Translations under genes and position numbers: made by a program
Assembly: GCF_032062245.1 (NCBI RefSeq)
Contig: NZ_DAMBQF010000004.1
Coordinates: 1-64,000 of the forward strand
Direction of reading: 5' to 3'
Length of the DNA: 64,000 bases
From: Soonwooa sp032062245
GTDB lineage: Bacteria; Bacteroidota; Bacteroidia; Flavobacteriales; Weeksellaceae
Notes under the pieces: generated by a model
The model's input: the letters and a program-made list of their open reading frames with translations, nothing else
Database searches by the model: none
Told to the model about the DNA's origin: nothing
In this document: in pieces, positions 34,090 to 42,006 of the stretch
How the letters are laid out: each line of letters opens with the position of its first letter
Position numbering within the stretch: the first letter of the stretch is position 1

Positions 34090-36672
34090 TTACATTGGGC
34101 TTTGGTCGTCACCACCATCGTAGTTGCTGTTGATGTCTTTTTTCTTTTTAGGTTGTTCAACCTTTTCTCCTTGTTTGAAACGGTAAGTCAATGATAAGCT
34201 AAACTGTCTTGGTTGCCATTGCATTTCCATATCTCTTACGAAATCCTCCGTATTGGTGTAGTTCTTCATTCTTCTCGTATTGAAAATATCTCTAATGTTG
34301 AAGGCTAAAGTACCATTACCTTTCCAAAGTGTTTGTGTTGCTCCAAAGTCAACGCCATACATTGCTTTACGGTTATTCATAACAGTTTTTTCAGCACCTC
34401 TGTAGAACGATTGCACTTGGAAACTAAAAGTTTTAGTTGGTCTAAATGTTGTGTTTAATCTTAATCTGTAAGAGAAGCCATCACCCGAAAAGTCCATGTA
34501 CTTTCCGTTAAGTTTCATGTTACCCGTATTATTGTAACCATACAAATCTGCAGACAACATCATTTTCCACCATGAGAATGGATCGTAAGTTCCGTTAAGG
34601 TCAAGACCATAATTAGTTTCTGTACCAACGTTGAAAGGCATTGTGTTAATCGCACCTTTGTCATCTAAATATTGGAAACGGTTAACTTCATCCTCAGATT
34701 TTTTATAATACAAAGTTGGGTTAATCGTGAATTTCTTTTTAGTAATTGCATAACCTAGCTCGAAAGAGTTTTCGTAAGTTGGGTTAAGATTTGGGTTACC
34801 ACGGAAGTAGTTTCTGTCATCGTCAAACGACATGAACGGAATCATCGTGAAAGCCCTTGGTCTCTGGATTCTTCTAGAATAATTTAATAAAACCTGATTG
34901 CCTTTTGCGATATCATAACTTAAGAAAACACTTGGGAATAACTTCGTGTAATCTTTTTTAACCTCAGGATTTTGGATTGGCGCACCAGTTATTAAATCAT
35001 GACTTAAAAAGTTGATGTCGATTTTTGAAGTTTCGCTTCTTAAACCTAATTGATAACCAAATTTTTCACCAATTTTACTCTTGAACTGTGCGTAAATTCC
35101 TAAAATATTTTCAGAGTAAACGGTATTACTCGTGAAGTCATATCTTGTGTAATAAGCGCCACCATCATCACTTTGATTAACAAAATAATCGTAAGTGTTT
35201 TTATTGTAATCATAACGCGCACCCGCTTCTAACTTAGAGTGATCCCCAATTGGAAGTTCGTAATCTAACTTACCAATGAAGGTGTCAGATTTAGAATCTG
35301 TATCTACATTATTGATGGAGTTACCAGTTGTTTGTAGAATTTGATTTTTAAAAGTGTTTTGTACAATTTGGTTTGTTCCGTCACTTTTGTTGGTTTGGTA
35401 GCTAGCAGAAACTGTTAATAATTGTCCGTTATCATCAAGTTTCTGATCAACTCCGAAATCTAACTGCGTTGCAAAATTTTTGTTATTTCCAAAGCTGTTA
35501 CGATTTCTTAAAAAATTGTCAAAGCTACTTGCAGAAGAGTAAGTTTTTTCAGCGTAATTATTTAACGTATTACTATCATTATTAAAACTTCTAATCATCC
35601 CAGAAAGGTTAATCGTCGTTTTATCTGATAAATCATGTACAACACCAGCTGTTAAATTGTAGTTGTCGCCCTCTCTTTTGGTTTCACCATCTTGGTTAGA
35701 AATTTGTGTGAAAGAGTTTTTAGTATAATCCCATGTTGAAGGATTATCTTTTCTCGTCATGTAATTCTTACTAGAACTTTCATTTTTTTGATAACCACCG
35801 CCACCATTAACATACCAAGTCCAGTTGCCTTTTCTCCAGTTAAGGTTAGCATTAAGATTGGTTCTCGGTAAATAACCTAATGTACCAGTTACAGTACCAT
35901 TGAAGCCTATTTTTTTATCTTTTTTAAGAATGATATTCAAGATACCTGCAGTTCCCGATGCTTCAAATTTTGAAGATGGGTTGGTGATCACTTCAATTTT
36001 CTCGATTTGATCGGCTGGGATAGATTGCAAAGCATTGGCGCCATCATCAATTCCTAAAAGAGAAGAAGGTTTACCATTAATTAAAAACTTAACGTTAGAA
36101 TTTCCTCTCATTGATACCGTTCCGTCCGTATCTACAGAAACTGAAGGTACATTAGATAATACATCTTGCAAGTTTCCGCCTTTGCTAACGATATCTTGCG
36201 AAGGATCGTACGTCTTTTTATCAAGCTCAACTTTGTAAGCTTTTGGGGCAGCAGCAGTAATAACAACACCTTGTATTTGCGTTGTTTGATCAAGATTTGC
36301 TACTTCATTTCCTTGGATCACAAAAGCAGGAATCGCACCTGATTTAGCAATCTGAATTGTTTGTGTTTTAGTTTTAAAATCAATAGCTTCGATTGTTACG
36401 TCGTAACTTCCTGCAGCTAATTCGATTTTAAAATTACCATTCACATCCGCCAGAACTGCATCGCTTAGTTGCGTTGTTTGTTTGTTTTTGAATGTTAACG
36501 AGGCGTAGCCAATTCCGCTTTTCGCATTGTCTTGGACATTACCCGTGACAGAAAATTTTTGTTGCGTTGCGCTTGGTTGCTGTTGTGCAAATGCCATAGA
36601 GGCTGCTCCAAGGACAAACACAAGTCCTAAAGTTCTTCTCTGAATAATGTTTCTGATTTCTGTTTTTATCAT
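34090..36672 (-). CDS. Outer-membrane beta-barrel protein, TonB receptor-like (OMP_b-brl_3)
   Basis: An 860-residue outer-membrane protein. Start ATG 36672 gives a signal peptide (IQRRTLGLVFVLGAASMAFAQQ). Next is a carboxypeptidase-regulatory-like beta domain at about 40-125 (FSVTGNVQDNAKSGIGYASL). A plug domain follows with VLSNVPSVSVDTDGTVSMRG, NVKFLINGKPSSLLG and IPADQIEKIEVITNPSSKFE. The barrel ends in FSLSLTYRFKQGEKVEQPKKKK, with a further polar tail (NSNYDGGDDQSPM). This barrel family lacks a typical TonB box. Ligand unknown. It is 41 bp after mltG on the same strand. Confidence 0.87.
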   Translation of the reverse strand: MIKTEIRNIIQRRTLGLVFVLGAASMAFAQQQPSATQQKFSVTGNVQDNAKSGIGYASLTFKNKQTTQLSDAVLADVNGNFKIELAAGSYDVTIEAIDFKTKTQTIQIAKSGAIPAFVIQGNEVANLDQTTQIQGVVITAAAPKAYKVELDKKTYDPSQDIVSKGGNLQDVLSNVPSVSVDTDGTVSMRGNSNVKFLINGKPSSLLGIDDGANALQSIPADQIEKIEVITNPSSKFEASGTAGILNIILKKDKKIGFNGTVTGTLGYLPRTNLNANLNWRKGNWTWYVNGGGGYQKNESSSKNYMTRKDNPSTWDYTKNSFTQISNQDGETKREGDNYNLTAGVVHDLSDKTTINLSGMIRSFNNDSNTLNNYAEKTYSSASSFDNFLRNRNSFGNNKNFATQLDFGVDQKLDDNGQLLTVSASYQTNKSDGTNQIVQNTFKNQILQTTGNSINNVDTDSKSDTFIGKLDYELPIGDHSKLEAGARYDYNKNTYDYFVNQSDDGGAYYTRYDFTSNTVYSENILGIYAQFKSKIGEKFGYQLGLRSETSKIDINFLSHDLITGAPIQNPEVKKDYTKLFPSVFLSYDIAKGNQVLLNYSRRIQRPRAFTMIPFMSFDDDRNYFRGNPNLNPTYENSFELGYAITKKKFTINPTLYYKKSEDEVNRFQYLDDKGAINTMPFNVGTETNYGLDLNGTYDPFSWWKMMLSADLYGYNNTGNMKLNGKYMDFSGDGFSYRLRLNTTFRPTKTFSFQVQSFYRGAEKTVMNNRKAMYGVDFGATQTLWKGNGTLAFNIRDIFNTRRMKNYTNTEDFVRDMEMQWQPRQFSLSLTYRFKQGEKVEQPKKKKDINSNYDGGDDQSPM

Positions 36673-36713
36673 AATTTCTTTTTTTTCTGAATCAAATTTT
36701 GACTCAAGAAGGA

Positions 36714-37739
36714 TTATTTTATCTGTTTTGCATTCAGCCAATCTTGGTAGGCTTTTGCATTTTTAGCGTGCTCTACATCATTATCCGTGAATTTGTGAAA
36801 CCCAAACTTCGCTGGATCCGCACACATATAGATGTAATTATTTTGTTCTGCATTAAGAACCGCGTCCAAAGAGTTTTTGTCAACAATACAAATCGGACCT
36901 GGAGGAATTCCCGCATTGGCGTAAGTGTTGTAAGGCGATGGCGCTCTTAGATCTTTATAATAGACGCGTTTTATCTGTTTTGTAAAATTGCTCGCTTTGT
37001 TAATCGCATAGATTACGGTTGGATCACTTTGCAATTTCATGCCTTTTTTGTAACGGTTAAGATAAAGTCCAGCAATTGTTTTTTGCTCATCTTTTTTACC
37101 ACCAGATTCTTTATAAACGATAGAAGCTAAAGCATAAATTTGGTCTCTTGACAAGCCCGATTGTTTTTCTTTTGCAACACGATCGGCATTCCAAAATTCG
37201 TTATAATCTGTATTAAATTTGTCAAAAAACTCTTTAGGCGTCACTGTCCAAAAGAATTGATAAGTGTCATTAAAAAAGAATTTCTTAAGATCTTCAGCAT
37301 TGTTAAAACCTTTCTCAACGGCTATTGCATTTAGGTCTTTTGCAAAACGTGCAGAATCTAATTCCGTTTTTCTGCTAACGCGACCAATCATTTGATACAC
37401 GTCATCAAAATCTTTAATTCTAAAATTATTTGGTGTTTGGTTACCAGCTTTAATCATATTGACAAGGTCAGAGTTGTTGGTGCCAGATTTTATTTCGTAG
37501 CGACCAGCTTTGATGTTTTCCGCTAAAGCTTTGTCATTAGCAACCGCTTCAAAACTTTCAACATTTGATAAATACGGACGAATAGAATCCATCACTTGCT
37601 TCATCGGTGCATTGTGAGGGATTAAAACAAACCCTTCTTTAGCAACGTTGTTACCGTAATTTTTGGAATAAAATCTAAACCCAAAATAAGCACCAATTGC
37701 AAGAATTGCGATGAAAATGATTGCTACTATTTTTTTCAT
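36714..37739 (-). CDS. mltG: Endolytic murein transglycosylase MltG
   Basis: A 341-residue inner-membrane enzyme that cuts nascent glycan strands and is thought to set their length. One N-terminal helix (IVAIIFIAILAIGAYFGF), then a LysM-like region, then the YceG catalytic domain. The catalytic Glu is in LASIVYKESGGKKDEQKTIA, followed by NRYKKGMKLQSDPTVIYA and PSPYNTYANAGIPPGPICI. ATG 37739 is used; the frame can be extended by two codons to a TTG only. It follows dapF with 7 bp between, so both serve peptidoglycan in one unit. Confidence 0.94.
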   Translation of the reverse strand: MKKIVAIIFIAILAIGAYFGFRFYSKNYGNNVAKEGFVLIPHNAPMKQVMDSIRPYLSNVESFEAVANDKALAENIKAGRYEIKSGTNNSDLVNMIKAGNQTPNNFRIKDFDDVYQMIGRVSRKTELDSARFAKDLNAIAVEKGFNNAEDLKKFFFNDTYQFFWTVTPKEFFDKFNTDYNEFWNADRVAKEKQSGLSRDQIYALASIVYKESGGKKDEQKTIAGLYLNRYKKGMKLQSDPTVIYAINKASNFTKQIKRVYYKDLRAPSPYNTYANAGIPPGPICIVDKNSLDAVLNAEQNNYIYMCADPAKFGFHKFTDNDVEHAKNAKAYQDWLNAKQIK

Positions 37740-37746
37740 ATACAAT

Positions 37747-38514
37747 TTAGATTTCTATTGTTCCTATAAAAACTTGTTTTGCTGGACCTTCTAACCAAAT
37801 ATTTTTGAAAGCACCATTGTCTTCTTCGGCATAAATTTTCAAATTGCCGCCAAGCACTTTAACGGGCACAGAGGTTAGATGTTTCTTTTTCATAAAAGTT
37901 AAAGCCGCTGCGGTAACACCCGTTCCACAGCTGAAAGTTTCGTCTTCAACACCGCGCTCATAAGTTCTTACAAATAACTTGTTTTCAGGAAGTTCCGTCA
38001 CGAAATTAACATTGATGCCTTCTTTGTGGTAAGTCTCATTATTTCTGATTTTGTTACCGTTATGATAAACATCATAATTTTCGACATCGTCAACATATTT
38101 TATGTAGTGCGGAGATCCAGTGTTTAACACAAAATCCTCTTCGTCAGCAAAAATTTTTTCGACATCTATCATTTTTAGTTTGACAACACCGTTTTTTATT
38201 TCCGCTTCGTGCATGCCGTCGATCGCGTCAAATTTTGTTTTATCTTCAAAAATATCCAAGAAATGCGCGAATGCCACGATGCATCTTCCGCCGTTACCAC
38301 ACATTGTGCTTTCGTTACCGTCAGAGTTGTAATACACCATTTTGAAGTCGTATTGCTCATCATTTTCTAACAAAATAAGTCCGTCGCCACCGATCCCAAA
38401 ACGTCTGTCACACAGCTGTTCAACGAGTTTTGTGTTTTCTTTTGGGAAACTCAGGTTACGGTTGTCAATCATGACAAAATCGTTGCCGGTTCCTTGATAT
38501 TTATAAAATTTCAT
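37747..38514 (-). CDS. dapF: Diaminopimelate epimerase
   Basis: A 255-residue cofactor-free racemase that converts LL-DAP to meso-DAP for lysine and peptidoglycan. The two catalytic Cys are in STMCGNGGRCIVAF and ETFSCGTGVTAAAL. The N-terminal FYKYQGTGNDFVMIDNR is diagnostic. Length is a little below E. coli (274). First gene of the unit with mltG and the barrel gene. Confidence 0.97.
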   Translation of the reverse strand: MKFYKYQGTGNDFVMIDNRNLSFPKENTKLVEQLCDRRFGIGGDGLILLENDEQYDFKMVYYNSDGNESTMCGNGGRCIVAFAHFLDIFEDKTKFDAIDGMHEAEIKNGVVKLKMIDVEKIFADEEDFVLNTGSPHYIKYVDDVENYDVYHNGNKIRNNETYHKEGINVNFVTELPENKLFVRTYERGVEDETFSCGTGVTAAALTFMKKKHLTSVPVKVLGGNLKIYAEEDNGAFKNIWLEGPAKQVFIGTIEI

Positions 38515-38544
38515 AAGTCGTTTTTTAGTGATTTAAAAATCCTA

Positions 38545-38552
38545 CAAAATTA
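38545..38552 (-). promoter_or_regulatory. -7 box of the dapF unit
   Basis: Minus-strand TAATTTTG, 30 nt before the dapF start. No clear -33 TTG. Confidence 0.5.
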
Positions 38553-38802
38553 ATGAAATTCATGTCTATTTGGTGTTAAAAAAAAGCTAATTAAATCATC
38601 CAAAAGCCCTATTCGAATTTATTATTGAGAATTGTGAATTTTTTGATTTAAAATAAATGATTTCCTATAGTTTTATTTCTTGTAAAATAATGATTATTAA
38701 ACAGTTGTTAATTTTAAATCTTCTTATATTAAAATAGTATTAAAATTCATTTTCAAAAATAATTTTCATGATTGTTTCAAAGTTTTATTTAAAAATGAAA
38801 AC

Positions 38803-38810
38803 TAAATTTG
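38803..38810 (+). promoter_or_regulatory. -7 box of the PAP2 gene
   Basis: TAAATTTG, 11 nt before ATG 38822. Confidence 0.5.
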
Positions 38811-38821
38811 TTTATTAATTA

Positions 38822-39571
38822 ATGCGTCCGATGATAAGAAGAATTAAGATTTTAATACTGATTTTTTGTTGTATTAATCTTGCTTTTGCACAACAAGTTG
38901 ATAGTTTGGATTTTGCTAAAGAAACGAACTCGTTACCAAGTGATAGACAAAGTTTAAAAATCAAAAAATTATACGTACCAGCTGGTTTGATGCTTGCTGG
39001 TGTTGCTTTTGGTAGTAAAGGTTTAGAATCCCTCAATAGTGAAATCGTTGAAGAACGGAATGAACATTTATTAAATTTCACCTCACACTTGGATGATTTT
39101 TTACAATTTTCGCCGATTGTTACAGCTTATGCTTTGGATGCTTTCGGTGTTAAATCTAAAACTGATTTGGGTAACCGAACAGCAATTCTTTTGAAAGGAG
39201 AAGTTCTCACTTTAGGCTCCGTTTTCGTAATGAAAAGTCTTATTCACGAGAATCGACCTGACAGTTCTAACAGTCAATCTTTTCCGTCAGGCCATACAGC
39301 GCAAGCTTTTGCAGCAGCGACTTTTTTGAGCGAAGAATATAAAGGTCGTTTTCCGTGGATGCCGTATGCAGCTTACGGCGTTGCAAGTACAGTTGGCGTT
39401 TTTAGAATGGTGAATAACAAACATTATATCTCTGATGTTTTGTTTGGTGCAGGATTAGGAATTCTATCCATGAAAGTTGCTTATTGGACGCATCAATACA
39501 AATGGAACAAAAAAGAACGCCACGAGCAAGCTTATCAACAATATATTAAAAACGAAAAAATGATTTATTAA
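38822..39571 (+). CDS. PAP2 family phosphatase, exported
   Basis: A 249-residue acid phosphatase-type enzyme. Signal peptide 1-24 (IKILILIFCCINLAFAQQ). The three PAP2 motifs are complete: KSLIHENRP (KX6RP), FPSGHTAQ (PSGH) and FRMVNNKHYISDVL (RX5HX3D). Weak hydrophobic stretches suggest membrane contact. Likely dephosphorylates undecaprenyl or phosphatidate-type lipids, or acts as a soluble periplasmic phosphatase; the sequence does not decide. The frame may also start at ATG 38831. Confidence 0.88.
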   Translation: MRPMIRRIKILILIFCCINLAFAQQVDSLDFAKETNSLPSDRQSLKIKKLYVPAGLMLAGVAFGSKGLESLNSEIVEERNEHLLNFTSHLDDFLQFSPIVTAYALDAFGVKSKTDLGNRTAILLKGEVLTLGSVFVMKSLIHENRPDSSNSQSFPSGHTAQAFAAATFLSEEYKGRFPWMPYAAYGVASTVGVFRMVNNKHYISDVLFGAGLGILSMKVAYWTHQYKWNKKERHEQAYQQYIKNEKMIY

Positions 39572-39667
39572 ATTAAGATAAATTCTGATTTCAAAACTCA
39601 ATTAAAAACGTCGAATCATTGTCTCAATCTATCAATACCATATCATTTTTTTAGAAGTATTAATTCG

Positions 39668-39675
39668 TATCTTTG
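39668..39675 (+). promoter_or_regulatory. -7 box of the sigma factor gene
   Basis: TATCTTTG, 11 nt before ATG 39687; no -33 TTG at normal spacing. Confidence 0.5.
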
Positions 39676-39686
39676 CTTATCTCTAA

Positions 39687-40247
39687 ATGAAAAAAGAAGC
39701 ATTAATAGAATTAGTAAAGAAAGCCAAAGATAAAGATCAAAAAGCGCAAACGCATTTGATTAATCTCTTTTGGGTGGATGTTTTTTCTTTTGTGATGAAG
39801 AAAGTTCAGGACGAAAATGACGCCGACGAAATTACCGTTCACGTTTTTTCGAAAGTCTTGTCAAAGTTGGATATGTACGATCCTAATTTTCAGTTCAAAA
39901 CTTGGATTTTGACCATTGCTCAAAATACGGTTATTGATTTTTGGAGAAAGAAAAGTCGCGAAAATACCGATGCTAGCGACTCTTTGGATGAGGTTAAAAA
40001 TCACTTTGCAAAATCACCAGAAGAGCTTTTGATATCGGAGGAAGAAAATGACGAGATTCTAAAAATTGTGGCTTCGATGGATGTCAATTATCAGGATATT
40101 ATTAGACTTCGATTTTTTGAGGAGAAAAGTATTAAAGAAATAGCTGAAGAGCTTAACCTATCAGTTGCCAACACCAAAGTGCGCATTATGCGGGCTAAAA
40201 AAGTGTTGGCAGAATTATTAAAAAGTAACGAGTTGTATAATGAGTAA
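39687..40247 (+). CDS. ECF-type sigma-70 family factor
   Basis: A 186-residue alternative sigma factor. Region 2 spans about 20-90 (HLINLFWVDVFSFVMKKVQD, TWILTIAQNTVIDFWRKKSR), then an acidic linker, and region 4 at about 125-180 (DVNYQDIIRLRFFEEKSIKE, LNLSVANTKVRIMRAKKVLA). There is no anti-sigma gene next to it. Its last 8 bases overlap lipA, so production of the two proteins is coupled. The regulon is unknown. Confidence 0.9.
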   Translation: MKKEALIELVKKAKDKDQKAQTHLINLFWVDVFSFVMKKVQDENDADEITVHVFSKVLSKLDMYDPNFQFKTWILTIAQNTVIDFWRKKSRENTDASDSLDEVKNHFAKSPEELLISEEENDEILKIVASMDVNYQDIIRLRFFEEKSIKEIAEELNLSVANTKVRIMRAKKVLAELLKSNELYNE

Positions 40248-41112
40248 CGATGTATTAACGACAGATACCACAACACAAAAACCAAAATGGATTCGCGTAA
40301 AATTGCCAACTGGTAAAAATTATCGCGAGCTAAGAAACTTGGTTGATAAATATAAATTGAATACCATTTGTCAAAGTGGAAGTTGCCCAAATATGGGTGA
40401 ATGTTGGGGCGAAGGGACGGCGACTTTTATGATTTTAGGAAATATCTGTACACGTTCTTGTGGTTTTTGCGGTGTTAAAACTGGAAAGCCTTTGGATGTT
40501 AACTGGGACGAACCTGAGAAAGTTGCGCGTTCTATCAAATTGATGAAGATTAAACATGCGGTTTTGACGTCTGTTGATCGCGATGATCTTAAAGATATGG
40601 GTTCAATTCTTTGGGGCGAAACGGTGAATGCTGTTCGTCGTATTTCTCCCGGAACTACCATGGAGACTTTGATTCCGGATTTTCAAGGGATTACAAAACA
40701 TTTGGACAGATTGGTGGAGGTTGCGCCCGAAGTTATTTCGCACAATATGGAAACCGTGAAACGTCTAACGCGCGAAGTGCGTATCCAAGCGAAATATGAG
40801 AGAAGTTTGGATGTTTTGCATTATCTGAAAGAAGCTGGACAACGCCGCACCAAAACAGGTGTTATGCTTGGTCTTGGCGAAACTAAAGATGAAGTTTTCC
40901 AAACCATTGAAGACATCAGAAACGCTAATGTTGATGTGATTACTTTGGGACAATATTTGCAACCTACTAAAAAGCATTTGCCAGTAAAAAGATTTATCAC
41001 GCCAGCAGAGTTTGATGAGTTTGGTGCTTTTGCAAAAGAATTAGGCTTCCGCCATGTAGAAAGCTCGCCACTGGTGCGCAGTTCTTACCATGCTGAAAAA
41101 CATATTCATTAA
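40240..41112 (+). CDS. lipA: Lipoyl synthase
   Basis: A 290-residue radical SAM enzyme that inserts two sulfurs into octanoyl-bound lipoyl domains. The auxiliary cluster Cys are C44, C49 and C55 (CX4CX5C) and the radical SAM Cys are C70, C74 and C77 (CX3CX2C). The C-terminal VESSPLVRSSYHAEKH contains the Ser that ligates the auxiliary cluster. Start ATG 40240 overlaps the sigma factor end. lipB is not in the window. Confidence 0.97.
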   Translation: MSNDVLTTDTTTQKPKWIRVKLPTGKNYRELRNLVDKYKLNTICQSGSCPNMGECWGEGTATFMILGNICTRSCGFCGVKTGKPLDVNWDEPEKVARSIKLMKIKHAVLTSVDRDDLKDMGSILWGETVNAVRRISPGTTMETLIPDFQGITKHLDRLVEVAPEVISHNMETVKRLTREVRIQAKYERSLDVLHYLKEAGQRRTKTGVMLGLGETKDEVFQTIEDIRNANVDVITLGQYLQPTKKHLPVKRFITPAEFDEFGAFAKELGFRHVESSPLVRSSYHAEKHIH

Positions 41113-41118
41113 AATATA

Positions 41119-41140
41119 AAACCTGCTAGTTGGCAGGTTT
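41119..41140 (+). terminator. Terminator after lipA
   Basis: AAACCTGC (41119-41126) and GCAGGTTT (41133-41140). The convergent gene stops 3 bp further on, so one hairpin may serve both. Confidence 0.7.
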
Positions 41141-41142
41141 CT

Positions 41143-41703
41143 TTATTTTGATAAAGCCAAAATACAATCTTCGCGAATTTTCCAAATTTCGTCCATAGAA
41201 TAGGGGATTTCGGGATGTTGGTCGAGCCAATCTTTTAGGAAGTTTTGATGGTATTTAACTTTAAAATGTGTGATTTGCTCAGGCTGAATTTCGATTTCTT
41301 TTAAAAGTTGAGATTCAAAGTTTTCTTTACGCCAAGTTCGACTTGTAAAGTCAAGAATTTGATGATTCAATTTTAGATAATTGTGCGCTTCAGGAATGTA
41401 ATCGAGTTGATGTTGCTCCAAGACTTCTTTAATTTGTGGCGCATTGTCAGCGTTCATTTTAAAAATTCCTAAAATTAATTGAAAGTCGAATTTTTGATTT
41501 TCGTCCGCCAAACGTTTTAACAAAGCATGTTTAGTGCTACAAGTTCCAAAATTATCATTAAGAACTGCAAGCATATTATTTTTGTCAAGATTCCTTTTAT
41601 AATCCATATTTTGAACAAAATGTGCAGCTTCTAGAAAAGTCATTTTTCCAATATTAAGAAAGCTTTCGGAAATTATTTTGTCCGATTGGATGTCAAAATT
41701 CAT
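41143..41703 (-). CDS. Transglutaminase-like hypothetical protein
   Basis: A 186-residue soluble protein that I do not recognise by name. It has NFGTCSTKHALLKRLADE, where the Cys sits at a helix start as in transglutaminase-like and arylamine acetyltransferase folds, and EAHNYLKLNHQILDFTS, which supplies a plausible His and Asp of a Cys-His-Asp triad in the correct order. No signal peptide. Assignment to the fold is by motif only. Stop is 31 bp after lipA in convergent orientation. Confidence 0.6.
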   Translation of the reverse strand: MNFDIQSDKIISESFLNIGKMTFLEAAHFVQNMDYKRNLDKNNMLAVLNDNFGTCSTKHALLKRLADENQKFDFQLILGIFKMNADNAPQIKEVLEQHQLDYIPEAHNYLKLNHQILDFTSRTWRKENFESQLLKEIEIQPEQITHFKVKYHQNFLKDWLDQHPEIPYSMDEIWKIREDCILALSK

Positions 41704-41738
41704 CTTTTAAAATTTGTGGCTAAAGTAAGACATTACAA

Positions 41739-41930
41739 AGAGTCTGTTTAAATTTTATTGCTAAAATTTTCATAGCTATTTTGAGATATATTTTTTGATT
41801 CATATTTAAAGGTTTAGCGGGCTAAATCAAAAATATGAAATGAAAAATTAGAGTGAAAGAGCATCAAAATTTAGCAAAGACTGTTTAGAAGTAAGACTAA
41901 AAAACTTCATTAAAATTCTAAACTGACTCT
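41739..41930. repeat. 192-bp element with terminal inverted repeats (MITE-like)
   Basis: Ends are AGAGTCTGTTTAAATTTTAT... (41739-41760) and, on the other strand, AGAGTCAGTTTAGAATTTTA... (41930-41908), which agree at 20 of 23 aligned positions. In the middle is a hairpin, TTCATATTT (41799-41807) to AAATATGAA (41831-41839), enclosing TTTAGC/GCTAAA. No reading frame and no clear target duplication. Confidence 0.5.
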
Positions 41931-41960
41931 AAAATTATTAAATATTTAAGAAGTCTAAAA

Positions 41961-41991
41961 TTGCTTTTCTAGTCCGTATGCTTTAACTTTG
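41961..41991 (+). promoter_or_regulatory. Promoter of pyrG
   Basis: TTG (41961-41963), 20 nt, TAACTTTG (41984-41991); ATG follows 15 nt later. Confidence 0.7.
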
Positions 41992-42006
41992 CACAAACCT
42001 AATCTA

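Larger units (their letters stand above)
38515..38821. other. AT-rich divergent intergenic region between dapF and PAP2
   Basis: No reading frame. It carries promoters for both genes: TAATTTTG on minus (38552-38545) and TAAATTTG on plus (38803-38810). Otherwise nothing recognised. Confidence 0.6.

Noticed and set aside
41989..42006. TTG start for pyrG
   Set aside because: It overlaps the promoter; ATG 42007 gives the normal N-terminus.
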